From UBA947 sp031550975 (GTDB lineage: Bacteria > Cyanobacteriota > Vampirovibrionia > Gastranaerophilales > Gastranaerophilaceae): 20,789 bases of DNA. The position numbers and the translations under genes are program-made. Positions 6,756 to 14,239 of this stretch are shown piece by piece. The notes below the pieces were generated by a model. That model did no database searches and was not told the origin of the DNA. It saw only the letters and a list, made by a program, of their open reading frames with translations. How positions within the stretch are numbered: position 1 is the stretch's first letter; each line of letters begins with the position of its first letter. Location: NCBI GenBank assembly GCA_031550975.1, contig JAVBOC010000010.1, positions 1 through 20,789 on the forward strand, written 5' to 3'.

Positions 6756-7976
6756 TTAGTAATTCGCGACAGACTGGCCTGAAGTTAATTTTTGCAAGAC
6801 TTCAATAGCTTTTTTCATCTGCACATCGTCTTTGTTTTTGATATTTTCTTCAGTTAATTCAACCACAACATCAGGCGTAATACCTTTTTTATTGATGTCT
6901 GTGCCGTTTGGAGTCAGGTATTTTTGGATTGTGATATTAACACCAGCCTCGTAAGGAAGCTTGTTAATCTCTTGCACCAAACCTTTTCCGAAAGACTGTT
7001 CGCCAATAATTACCGCTCTGCCGTTATCTTTCATCGCACCGGAGAAGATTTCACTGGCTGATGCTGAGCCTTTGTTTATAAGCACAACAACCGGTTTTTT
7101 GGTAATAACACCACGATATGCTCTTTGAGTTTCTTTGTAGCCGTCTCTGTCAACGGTGCTAACAATTGTGCCGCCATCAAGAAACATGTCTGAAATATAA
7201 ATCGCGTTGGTTAAAAGTCCGCCCGGGTTTGAGCGAAGGTCGACAATATAACCTTTTTTATTGATATCTTTATTTAAAATCGCCTCAAATTCTTTAGCAG
7301 CGTTACGGCTGATAAATGAACTTAATCTGATGTAACCGATATCAGCAGGCAGTTTTGTTTCAATCGGCATTTTTTCCGAAACCGATTTAACTTCAATTTC
7401 TGCACGAGTAATCGTATATTTTTTAGGTTCTGAATCTTTTCGTTTGATTAGCAGAGTAACCTGAGTGCCTTGCTGGCCGCGGATTTTGTCCGCTGCTTTG
7501 TCAACAGTGATGCCCTTTGTGCTCACGTTGTCAATCTCTAAAATCTCATCATCAGCGAGCAATCCCGCACGTTCTGCCGGAGTGTCTTCAATCGGCGCAA
7601 TTACCATCAATTTGCCGTCTTTTACGCCAATTTGGATGCCGATACCTTTTAGCGAACCTCTGATTGAACTTGTTTCATCAGCAAATTCTTTTGGATCGAG
7701 GAACTTTGTATAAGGATCATTTAAACTCGCAATCATTGTATTGATTGCGACATAGGCATCTTCGTTTGTTTTAATGGCATTATCGTATTTGTGACGCCAT
7801 TTATCCCAGCTTTGTCCGTTGTTAGTTTGGTCGACAAACTTAGCGTTGATAAGCCTCCAAACATTGTCATACAAGTCAACGGGACTATATGCCAGTGCGT
7901 TATTATGGCCGGCGCAACCGGTCAAAAGCATTAATATACTAAAGAATACAAAACCTTTTTTAATAAAATTTCTCAT
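6756..7976 (-). CDS. ctpA: Carboxy-terminal processing protease (S41), lipoprotein
   Basis: Periplasmic serine protease that trims or degrades proteins from their C-terminus. The start is the ATG at 7976, because GAAAGG lies 7 bases upstream and the sequence then opens with a lipoprotein signal, hydrophobic core and lipobox LTGC (Cys21). A longer frame to 8051 contains the promoter. In order: N-terminal helical region, PDZ domain (about 95-180, with GIGIQIG and AGLLADDEIL), then the S41 core with GYIRLSSF, DLRSNPGG, GSASASE (catalytic Ser306) and FGKG (general-base Lys331). The Ser-Lys spacing of 25 matches the family. At 406 residues it is of normal size. It converges on the toxin gene with a 23-base gap. 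Confidence 0.93.
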   Translation of the reverse strand: MRNFIKKGFVFFSILMLLTGCAGHNNALAYSPVDLYDNVWRLINAKFVDQTNNGQSWDKWRHKYDNAIKTNEDAYVAINTMIASLNDPYTKFLDPKEFADETSSIRGSLKGIGIQIGVKDGKLMVIAPIEDTPAERAGLLADDEILEIDNVSTKGITVDKAADKIRGQQGTQVTLLIKRKDSEPKKYTITRAEIEVKSVSEKMPIETKLPADIGYIRLSSFISRNAAKEFEAILNKDINKKGYIVDLRSNPGGLLTNAIYISDMFLDGGTIVSTVDRDGYKETQRAYRGVITKKPVVVLINKGSASASEIFSGAMKDNGRAVIIGEQSFGKGLVQEINKLPYEAGVNITIQKYLTPNGTDINKKGITPDVVVELTEENIKNKDDVQMKKAIEVLQKLTSGQSVANY

Positions 7977-8049
7977 TGATATACCTTTCAAAAATCTCCT
8001 CCTCTGCGCAAGACGCACGTCCTGCCCAAAAGTTTCAAGAGTTGACACC

Positions 8050-8079
8050 ATATTAACACGAAATTGAGGGGTAAAGCAA
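8050..8079 (-). promoter_or_regulatory. ctpA promoter
   Basis: Read on the minus strand: TTGCTT (8079-8074), an 18-base spacer ending in TGT, then TAATAT (8055-8050). The predicted leader is about 65 bases, and the Shine-Dalgarno GAAAGG lies just before the ATG at 7976. Confidence 0.55.
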
Positions 8080-8100
8080 TACCTGAAAGGAGTAGATTAT

Positions 8101-8189
8101 GAATTAGGAACTAGGAATTGGAAGCATATAAAAGTCCAATCCCTAATCCCTAGTCCCTAGTCTCTAATTCCTAATCCCTCATCCCTGAC
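8101..8189. repeat. Heptamer repeat tract with inverted arm
   Basis: Seven 7-base units from 8141 to 8189 (CCCTAAT, CCCTAGT twice, then four degenerate ones ending CCCTGAC). The stretch 8101-8121 carries the complementary pattern (AATTAGGAACTAGGAATTGG), so the two sides can fold back on each other. It separates the divergent ctpA and ZorA-like genes and ends 9 bases before the latter's -35. Confidence 0.85.
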
Positions 8190-8197
8190 ATCCCCCC

Positions 8198-8227
8198 TTG
8201 CCCACTTTGCCCCACGTATGATATAAT
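8198..8227 (+). promoter_or_regulatory. Promoter of the ZorAB-like operon
   Basis: TTGCCC (8198-8203), an 18-base spacer ending in TGA, then TATAAT (8222-8227). Expected start is near 8234, followed by a 17-base leader with GGAG (8242-8245) and the ATG at 8251. Confidence 0.7.
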
Positions 8228-8250
8228 GTAGCTTGAGAAACGGAGAAGTT

Positions 8251-9150
8251 ATGGATTTTACACACATTTTTAAAGACCCGCCAATTATGGTCGTAATCGT
8301 TGTATTTATTGCATCGTTAATCTACACGGTTAAAAACTATTTGTTTGTTTCAAAAAACTTGAAGGCTTTGTATAATTTTATTTCGCAATTTAACAAAGCT
8401 GACTTGAATTACAGGTTCAAGGAAATTGACGAATGGATGGGGATGAATCCATACGTGTCACACTTTTGGCACGAATTTAAAAACACTCTTGTGTTCTCCG
8501 AATCCGTAGCGTTCAAAAATGACAAAAACGATATTGCATACAAAGAGGTTTCTTCCAACATACAAAACGTACAAACTACCGTTGACCCGATGTATTTCTT
8601 TAATGAAGATACTCTTGTAAATTCAAAATTCAATAAAGGGTTGGTAAATGTTATCCCGACAATCCTAACGGGTTTCGGGCCGTTGTTCACCTTCTTGAAC
8701 ATCTCAATAGCATTCGGTAAAATCGACTTTTCTACCCAGGCGAAAACTATTTCCTCCGTTGCGGGTTTGATGTCAAGCATGCAGGTTGCGGCGCTTGTTT
8801 CCGTTATCGCGGTAGGTTCTTCGCTTTGCTTTATGATTTATGAAAAACTTATGCACAGTTTCTTGTGCAAACAACCTTTGGCAAAAGTCGAAGAATATAT
8901 GTCGAATTTATTTGACAATATTTCGTCTGAAAAATTCTTGCTTGAATTAATCAGAGAAACAAAAATTCAAAACACGAATATTTCAGAATTGATGAGCAAA
9001 ATGCCTGCTGATTTAAAGACAGCTTTTGCTTCCGGCAGCGTAAATAATATGGTGCCATACCTCGAGAGCCTTGTATACGGGGTTAACGAATTGAACAAAA
9101 ACATTAAAACATCAGCGAAATCCGGCGATGTCGTCGATGAGTTGTTTTAG
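8251..9150 (+). CDS. MotA/TolQ/ExbB-type ion-channel subunit, ZorA-like
   Basis: A 299-residue membrane protein with three predicted membrane segments: 11-31, about 131-155 (VNVIPTILTGFGPLFTFLNI) and about 168-197 (SSVAGLMSSMQVAALVSVI). The long hydrophilic part between segments 1 and 2 ends in the pattern FNEDTL...NVIPTILTGFGPLFTF. It recalls the ZorA pattern (a YF-E-LL stretch, then IPGILTGLGILGTF). ZorA forms the pentameric ring of a proton-driven motor around ZorB. The cytoplasmic tail (200-299) is short compared with the long tail of many ZorA proteins. The ATG at 8251 with GGAG upstream is preferred over TTG at 8233, which lies at the expected transcription start. A TolQ/ExbB homologue of other purpose is possible. 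Confidence 0.75.
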   Translation: MDFTHIFKDPPIMVVIVVFIASLIYTVKNYLFVSKNLKALYNFISQFNKADLNYRFKEIDEWMGMNPYVSHFWHEFKNTLVFSESVAFKNDKNDIAYKEVSSNIQNVQTTVDPMYFFNEDTLVNSKFNKGLVNVIPTILTGFGPLFTFLNISIAFGKIDFSTQAKTISSVAGLMSSMQVAALVSVIAVGSSLCFMIYEKLMHSFLCKQPLAKVEEYMSNLFDNISSEKFLLELIRETKIQNTNISELMSKMPADLKTAFASGSVNNMVPYLESLVYGVNELNKNIKTSAKSGDVVDELF

Positions 9151-9177
9151 CGAATTTCGACAAGAAAAAAGGAAAGA

Positions 9178-9885
9178 ATGGCAGTAATACGGAAATTTGG
9201 ACATAGCAGCGTCGATGACGGCGGCGAGGGTAATATATTTTGGGTTACCATGGCCGATTTGCTGTTGGGTTTGGCGATTATTTTCATGACCCTTTTTGTA
9301 CTAGCTATGACAGGGTTTACCCAACAAAGTCTGGAGCAAAAGAAAACCCAGGCAGAAATTTCTCAAGAGTTGACCCAAAAACTTAAGGAAGCAAAGATTG
9401 AAGCCGAAGTTGACCCAACTACAGGTAACATAAAGATTTCTGATCTTGAGTTGTTTGATATAGGAAGTTATACGTTATCCCCAAAAGGTAAGTCCTTGTT
9501 GGATAAATTGATGCCGATATATATTAATACTATTTTTGCCAAAAAAGATTTAGTCGAGAAAATTGATAACATAATTATTCAGGGGCACACTGACAGTCAG
9601 TCTTTCGTTGGAGCAACCAAGGAGCAGTCGTTTGTTAGAAATATGGATTTGAGTACAAAACGTGCCAATTCTGTTGCAGAATATATGTTCCACACGGCCT
9701 ACAACAAAGCATACAGCGACAACTTAATGAAAAAAGTTGTTGTTGAGGGTAAAAGTTTTACCGAACCTATTATGGTAAACGGCAAGGAAGACTACAACAA
9801 AAGCCGACGGGTAGAATTGAAGCTTAAGGCGAAAGATTCTGAATTGGCAAAAGTGCTCTATAGCGGAGAAGGGGCAAAGGAATAG
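9178..9885 (+). CDS. MotB/OmpA-type stator subunit, ZorB-like
   Basis: A 235-residue protein with a short cytoplasmic N-terminus and one membrane segment beginning FWVTMADLLLGLAIIF (about 21-43). Its Asp27 corresponds to the proton-carrying Asp of MotB and ZorB. A Gln/Lys-rich coiled-coil stretch follows (about 47-75), then an OmpA-like peptidoglycan-binding domain with QGHTDSQ, STKRANSVAEY and NKSRRVELKL. It starts 27 bases after the ZorA-like gene behind AAAGGA. With its partner it should form an inner-membrane ion-driven motor anchored in the cell wall. The FW-x3-ADL signature is typical of ZorB, although generic MotB/OmpA stators share it. Confidence 0.8.
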   Translation: MAVIRKFGHSSVDDGGEGNIFWVTMADLLLGLAIIFMTLFVLAMTGFTQQSLEQKKTQAEISQELTQKLKEAKIEAEVDPTTGNIKISDLELFDIGSYTLSPKGKSLLDKLMPIYINTIFAKKDLVEKIDNIIIQGHTDSQSFVGATKEQSFVRNMDLSTKRANSVAEYMFHTAYNKAYSDNLMKKVVVEGKSFTEPIMVNGKEDYNKSRRVELKLKAKDSELAKVLYSGEGAKE

Positions 9886-9931
9886 GGCAGAATAAACTTA
9901 TAAACAACCCCAGGATGTAAAAGGACAACAG

Positions 9932-11293
9932 ATGATAAACGAGACAGGAATTTTAGAAACAATTGATATGATTAGGCTGCACAACCTTGATATAAGGACG
10001 GTGACGCTTGCGCTAAGTCTGCGCGACTGCATTTCAGACGATGTTGACGTGGTTTGCGAAAATATTTATAACAAGATAATTAAATACGCCGGAAATCTTG
10101 CTGCGTATGCGAATGAACTTGAAAACGAGTACTCCGTTCCAATCATTAATAAAAGAATTTCTGTAACACCGATTTCAATTATCGGGGAATCGTGCAAAAA
10201 TCCTGATTATCTAAAAATCGCCAAGACTCTTGATAGAGCGGCAAAAGATGTCGGAGTGGATTTTATCGGCGGGTTCTCTGCACTCGTTGAAAAAGGCTGC
10301 ACCAAAGGGGACAAACTCCTTATTGATAGCATCCCGGAAGCTTTAGCGCAGACGGAAAGACTTTGTGCGTCAGTTAATTTGGCTTCATCAAAAGCCGGAA
10401 TTAACATGAACGCTGTGCTTGTTATCGCTGAAAAAATTAAACAGGCAGCGGAAATAACAGCCGACCGCGACGGCTTTGGTGCCGCAAAACTCGTCTGTTT
10501 CTGCAACTCACCCGGTGATAACCCGTTTATGGCGGGCGCTTTTTGCGGATACGGCGAACCTGAATGCGCACTAAACATTGGGGTTTCAGGGCCCGGTGTA
10601 GTCAGAGCCGCCGTTGAAGCACTCGACAAAGACGCTGATTTGAGCGCTTTGGCAAACAAAATCAAAAAGACTGCTTATAAAATCACAACAACAGGTGAAT
10701 TAATCGGCAGAAAACTAGCGCAGAAAATGGACATCCCGTTTGGGGTAATCGACCTTTCTCTAGCCCCAACACCGGCTTTAGGCGACAGTGTTGCAGGGAT
10801 TTTCCAGGCAATGGGCTTGGAACACGCGGGGGCGCATGGAACAACAGCAGCGCTTGCAATGTTAAACGATGCTGTTAAAAAAGGTGGAATTATGGCAAGC
10901 TCACATGTTGGCGGGCTTTCCGGAGCCTTCATTCCTGTCTCGGAAGACGCCGGGATGATTGAAGCCGCTCAAAAAGGTTATTTGACTTTCGACAAATTAG
11001 AAGCGATGACTTCTGTTTGTTCTGTGGGGCTTGATATGATTGCCGTTCCGGGCTCGACTCCGGTAGATACCCTTGCCGGAATTATCGCGGACGAAATGGC
11101 AATCGGGATGATTAATAAGAAAACAACAGCCGTTAGGGTTATCCCTGTTCCGGGCAAAGATATCGGCGATGAAGCCGTTTATGGCGGGCTTTTTGGCACG
11201 GCGCCTGTTATGCCTGTTAACGGCTTGTCTTCCTCAGGTTTTGTACGCCGCGGAGGCAGAGTGCCTGCGCCGATACACAGTTTAAACAATTAA
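9932..11293 (+). CDS. UPF0210 (DUF711, PFL-like) family protein
   Basis: A 453-residue protein, the usual length for UPF0210. It begins MINETGILETIDMIRLHNLDIRTVTLALSLRDC, and further family segments are DFIGGFSALVEKG, ASSKAGINMNAV, NPFMAGAFCGYGEPE and MIAVPGSTPVDTLAGIIADE. The family has a pyruvate-formate-lyase-like barrel by structure but no established reaction. In many genomes it sits beside a small ACT-domain protein (UPF0237), which is absent here. AAGGA lies 6 bases upstream. It follows the ZorB-like gene by 46 bases on the same strand, so co-transcription is likely, though a functional link is not implied. Confidence 0.9.
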   Translation: MINETGILETIDMIRLHNLDIRTVTLALSLRDCISDDVDVVCENIYNKIIKYAGNLAAYANELENEYSVPIINKRISVTPISIIGESCKNPDYLKIAKTLDRAAKDVGVDFIGGFSALVEKGCTKGDKLLIDSIPEALAQTERLCASVNLASSKAGINMNAVLVIAEKIKQAAEITADRDGFGAAKLVCFCNSPGDNPFMAGAFCGYGEPECALNIGVSGPGVVRAAVEALDKDADLSALANKIKKTAYKITTTGELIGRKLAQKMDIPFGVIDLSLAPTPALGDSVAGIFQAMGLEHAGAHGTTAALAMLNDAVKKGGIMASSHVGGLSGAFIPVSEDAGMIEAAQKGYLTFDKLEAMTSVCSVGLDMIAVPGSTPVDTLAGIIADEMAIGMINKKTTAVRVIPVPGKDIGDEAVYGGLFGTAPVMPVNGLSSSGFVRRGGRVPAPIHSLNN

Positions 11294-11304
11294 AGGAGAA
11301 GTGA

Positions 11305-11643
11305 ATGGCTTCATTAAACCAGTTGTCTCAAAGCTTAAAGGACATGATAGTTTCGGAAATGACCGATAAAAAAAGTGATGCAGCTGTAAATACCAACAAA
11401 TACAACAACCTTATATTGAGCATGAACCCGGATGTAAACCTGACCCCGCATGTTACCGTTTCATATTCAATCTCATCAGCGACATTCAGTTTGAAGGATA
11501 TGAGAAGACTTGATGGCGGCTTAGGTCACGAGGGACGATATGTTTTAAAATGGCTTTCCCGATCAATGGTGCGCGAGGCCTTGCTTGAAAACTGGAAAGA
11601 AAAAACCAAACGATTCAGCAATATCGAAAAATGGATTAAGTAG
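11305..11643 (+). CDS. Hypothetical protein (112 aa), last gene of the operon
   Basis: It starts 11 bases after the UPF0210 stop with AAGGAG in place, so it is almost surely co-transcribed. There is no signal peptide or membrane segment. The N-terminal 60 residues are polar. The middle reads FSLKDMRRLDGGLGHEGRYVLKWLSRSM, and the end is basic and helical (ALLENWKEKTKRFSNIEKWIK). I recognise no family. The basic helical C-terminus would suit nucleic-acid or protein binding, but that is a guess. The heptamer repeat tract begins at its stop codon. Confidence 0.7.
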   Translation: MASLNQLSQSLKDMIVSEMTDKKSDAAVNTNKYNNLILSMNPDVNLTPHVTVSYSISSATFSLKDMRRLDGGLGHEGRYVLKWLSRSMVREALLENWKEKTKRFSNIEKWIK

Positions 11644-11671
11644 GGATTAGGGATTAGGGATTAGAAACTAG
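11641..11671. repeat. Heptamer repeat tract, TTAGGGA orientation
   Basis: Three GGGATTA units in a row, then degenerate units ending GAAACTAGG. It is the reverse orientation of the tracts at 1951 and 8141, and its first base is part of the stop codon of the 112-residue gene. It begins the 143-base gap before the next gene; the rest of that gap shows no convincing promoter. Confidence 0.8.
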
Positions 11672-11786
11672 GCAAGCAGCTGCTTAATGGAAATTATTAA
11701 CATTTGTAACAAAATAAACCGTCCTTGAAATTGGGCTTTGTCATAATTGTTTATATTTATAGAGAGTAAAAAACGAGGACAGAGCA

Positions 11787-12176
11787 ATGGCAATATCAGG
11801 TATTCATGAAACATTACTTCTATACACGAAGCAAGAATCAATGTACAACTTACAGTTGGGCAATGTAATGTTCAATATGATGTCAGCATCGGCACAAACA
11901 GCAGATAGCCAGGCAAAATATAGTGCCAAAGAGCAAGACATTTATTATACATATTACGAAGATAACCGAGAAGAATATTGGGCTCGTATGGAAGAATGCG
12001 AACAGAATCACGAGTTGGAATTGGCAAGCTTAAACTACTGGGAAACCCAGTTGGAACTACAAAAGAGCCAGTTAGAAAGCAAAATCAACCAGATTTCGAT
12101 AACAAAACAAAGTTTCCAAAAACTTCTCCAAAACAACATCAAAAACGACTTCTCATACGGAGGGGTACAGCGTTAA
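11787..12176 (+). CDS. Hypothetical coiled-coil protein (129 aa), clade-type
   Basis: Predicted to be nearly all helical, beginning MAISGIHETLLLYTKQESMY, with a long Glu/Gln-rich coiled coil (about 60-110) and ending NDFSYGGVQR. There is no signal peptide or membrane segment. GAGGA lies 7 bases before the ATG. It is a stand-alone gene with its own terminator. The N-terminal spacing (LL-x-T/Y, MxxSA, TADS-x5-YSAKEQ) loosely resembles the MGLSASQAK protein starting at 20649, so the two may belong to one small-protein family of this lineage. Function unknown; size and coiled coil would suit a secreted or filament-associated protein. Confidence 0.65.
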   Translation: MAISGIHETLLLYTKQESMYNLQLGNVMFNMMSASAQTADSQAKYSAKEQDIYYTYYEDNREEYWARMEECEQNHELELASLNYWETQLELQKSQLESKINQISITKQSFQKLLQNNIKNDFSYGGVQR

Positions 12177-12185
12177 AAAAATTAG

Positions 12186-12209
12186 AAAAGAGCCTACGGG
12201 CTCTTTTTT
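12186..12209 (+). terminator. Intrinsic terminator of the coiled-coil gene
   Basis: Stem AAAAGAGCC / GGCTCTTTT with loop TACG, followed by more T. It starts 9 bases after the stop codon. Confidence 0.9.
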
Positions 12210-12228
12210 ATTTGACAATTAGATTTCT

Positions 12229-12315
12229 CGTCATGCTAAGCTTTGTGAAGCATCGCAGACTTTGCGTATAAAGCAAAGATATTGAGATTCTTCGGACTTT
12301 GTCCTCAGAATGACG
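12229..12315. repeat. Palindromic intergenic repeat, CGTCATGCTAAG ... CTCAGAATGACG
   Basis: An 87-base copy of the element at 3580-3665, with the same inverted ends and the same inner ATTGAGATTCTT. The middle (GCAGACTTTGCGTATAAAGCAAA) differs from the first copy but again forms an inner stem (CTTTGC/GCAAAG). It ends 10 bases before the DUF3326 promoter, and an apparent upstream ATG at 12310 lies inside it. Confidence 0.8.
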
Positions 12316-12324
12316 GCTGTTTTG

Positions 12325-12333
12325 TGTTATCAT
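12325..12333 (+). promoter_or_regulatory. Extended -10 of the DUF3326 gene (TGT-TATCAT)
   Basis: TG (12325-12326), one base, then TATCAT (12328-12333), followed by six bases and the ATG at 12340. There is no Shine-Dalgarno and no clear -35. The layout is the same as at metG and recJ and predicts a leaderless mRNA. Confidence 0.5.
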
Positions 12334-12339
12334 GTTTAT

Positions 12340-13296
12340 ATGCTAAAGGATAATACAAAGTTGGGGGCTTTTATTGTGCCGACGGGGGTCGGGGCATCAA
12401 TTGGCGGGTTTGCGGGGGACGCAAGCGGCTGGGCGCGAGAGTTGTCTAAAACCGCTAAATTAATCGTGAATCCAAACGTCGTTAACGCCGGCTGTTTTTC
12501 GGGGATAAACGACAATATGCTCTATGTTGAAGGATATTCGCTAGATAGCTTTTTTAAAGGGGAAATCAATTTAAAACCAACCCAAAATAATAGAATTGGA
12601 GTAATTTTTGACAAAGCAATTCCGCAGGAGATATTAAATGTTCATATAAACACAATTAATGCAGTTAAAACAGTTTACGGGGTTGATGTTTTGGGTTATG
12701 AAATAACTCAAGATGAAGTTGGGGTTGAATTTGGAGTGGATGAGAGCGGAATTTCAACCGGCGGGGTAAATAATATTGAGACTTTATTAGCCGCTTCAAA
12801 AAAAATGCTGGAAGCCGGTGCAGATGCGCTCGCAATTGTTTGTTATTTTGATACACCTGATGACGCGGATTATTCAAACGGTATCGGAGTTGACCCTATA
12901 GGCGGAGTTGAGGCAATTTTATCACACTACATTTCAAGAGAGTTAAAGGTGCCATGCGCGCACTCGCCGGCATTTGCAGACTGCCGAATCCCAACAGAAA
13001 TTGTTGACCCGCGTGCTTCAGCAGAATACATCACCCCGACATTTCTTCCTTGTGTGCTTTTGGGACTAAATAATGCGCCGCAATTCACCACCAACGGCGG
13101 AATCGGCATAGCGGATTTAGATTTTTTGGTTATGCCGCACGATTCATTGGGTTCAACCCCTGTATTTGAGGCACTTAAGCGGGGAATTAAAGTTTTTGCA
13201 GTCGAAGAAAACTCCACTGCATTAAAAGTCGGAGCGAAAATTCTGGGACTTGAGGACAAAATTGTTAATATTGAGTCATACAAACAGATGATTTGA
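12340..13296 (+). CDS. DUF3326 domain-containing protein
   Basis: A 318-residue protein that opens LGAFIVPTGVGASIGGFAGD, the hallmark of DUF3326. Other family-like stretches are LIVNPNVVNAGCFSGIN, MLYVEGYSLD, HSPAFADCRIP and GLNNAPQF. The family is conserved in cyanobacteria and plants with no known reaction; glycine-rich loops suggest a small-molecule-binding enzyme. I use the ATG at 12340; an upstream ATG at 12310 falls in a repeat and would add residues without family similarity. There is no Shine-Dalgarno. Its presence is one of the better hints at a cyanobacterial-phylum host. Confidence 0.85.
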   Translation: MLKDNTKLGAFIVPTGVGASIGGFAGDASGWARELSKTAKLIVNPNVVNAGCFSGINDNMLYVEGYSLDSFFKGEINLKPTQNNRIGVIFDKAIPQEILNVHINTINAVKTVYGVDVLGYEITQDEVGVEFGVDESGISTGGVNNIETLLAASKKMLEAGADALAIVCYFDTPDDADYSNGIGVDPIGGVEAILSHYISRELKVPCAHSPAFADCRIPTEIVDPRASAEYITPTFLPCVLLGLNNAPQFTTNGGIGIADLDFLVMPHDSLGSTPVFEALKRGIKVFAVEENSTALKVGAKILGLEDKIVNIESYKQMI

Positions 13297-13351
13297 TTCA
13301 AGTTTTTTAAATAGTATGCCGTTACTCCAAAGTATATAGCAGGATAAAAAA

Positions 13352-14239
13352 ATGACGCAAAATTTAACACAGAAAGAGGTTCTGTTACCACAGAAATTCA
13401 GTTCTAATGGTATCAAGCTTACTGAGCTTGGGGACCATCCTGTCCTGCTTAATTTTTTCGTCAGTGCGGGTTTAGGGGGAAGTAATTTTGTTTATGCCAC
13501 TGACGTTGCTAAGTTAAAATCCTGCTATGATAAAGACCGCGATGGCGTGATTTCGCTTGTTGAGGCCCGTGAAATGGGATTAAGCGGAAGCGATAAAGAA
13601 ATTGAAGATGCCCTGCTATTTTTTAATACAATAATGTCGACACAACTGGTTAAACAAGAGAGTTATCCGCTCAAACTCAGTGACACCGAGAGTGTTTATT
13701 ACGATTGGGAAGGCCAGCTTATCAGTCGTACCAGAATTGACGAGGAAAAAGGCGAGTTTGAAGAAACCGTCTATCAACCGGGTCAAGCGGACAAGGTCGT
13801 CAAAAAATACATAAAAGAATTTGACGGGACCCTGCATTTTATTGAATACAACCCGTTTGATTCGACTAAAATCCAAAGCGAAGCGATAACTTCGCCGTCG
13901 GGGGTTAAAACAAAAAGAATTTTCACCTATGACGGAAAAAACAAATTAAAATCCTGCTATGAATCCGGAAACAACTACCGTAGAGTTACGATGTATGACG
14001 ACAAAGAACGTACAGCCTTTGTCCGTGAGGAGATGGGCAACATCGTTAAGCGCATAAGCTACTTCTATGACGACGTTAACAAAAAAGTTACGCGCAAAGT
14101 CGAAGGCGATCCGAAACTTCTTATGGAAGGGATTTCGCTTAAAGAATTTATTTACAACACCGAAAACGGTGAAATTACCGGCGAACCGGTCTCGGAAATC
14201 AACGTATTATTCAACGGGAAGGTCGTGCGGATTAAGTAA
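13352..14239 (+). CDS. EF-hand protein with YD-like repeats (295 aa)
   Basis: A canonical EF-hand loop is at residues 60-71 (DKDRDGVISLVE), with acidic residues at 60, 62, 64 and 71. Downstream are repeated short units such as YYDWEGQLISRTR, FTYDGKNKLKSCYE and YFYDDVNKKVTRKV, which look like YD/RHS-type beta-strand repeats. No clear signal peptide is present, although residues 29-43 are mildly hydrophobic. AGGA lies 7 bases before the ATG. It probably binds calcium and may act outside the cytoplasm. Its last 33 bases overlap the 3' end of murI on the other strand. Confidence 0.75.
   Translation: MTQNLTQKEVLLPQKFSSNGIKLTELGDHPVLLNFFVSAGLGGSNFVYATDVAKLKSCYDKDRDGVISLVEAREMGLSGSDKEIEDALLFFNTIMSTQLVKQESYPLKLSDTESVYYDWEGQLISRTRIDEEKGEFEETVYQPGQADKVVKKYIKEFDGTLHFIEYNPFDSTKIQSEAITSPSGVKTKRIFTYDGKNKLKSCYESGNNYRRVTMYDDKERTAFVREEMGNIVKRISYFYDDVNKKVTRKVEGDPKLLMEGISLKEFIYNTENGEITGEPVSEINVLFNGKVVRIK

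Noticed and set aside
7977..8051. N-terminal extension of CtpA
   Set aside because: It would bury the lipoprotein signal and overlap the promoter; GAAAGG marks the ATG at 7976.
10207..10932. Two minus-strand frames inside the UPF0210 gene
   Set aside because: Both are Ala/Ser/Pro-rich shadows opposite a conserved gene.
12927..13391. 154-codon minus-strand frame across the DUF3326 end and next gene start
   Set aside because: It covers the Shine-Dalgarno and start of the EF-hand gene, and its protein has no recognisable feature.
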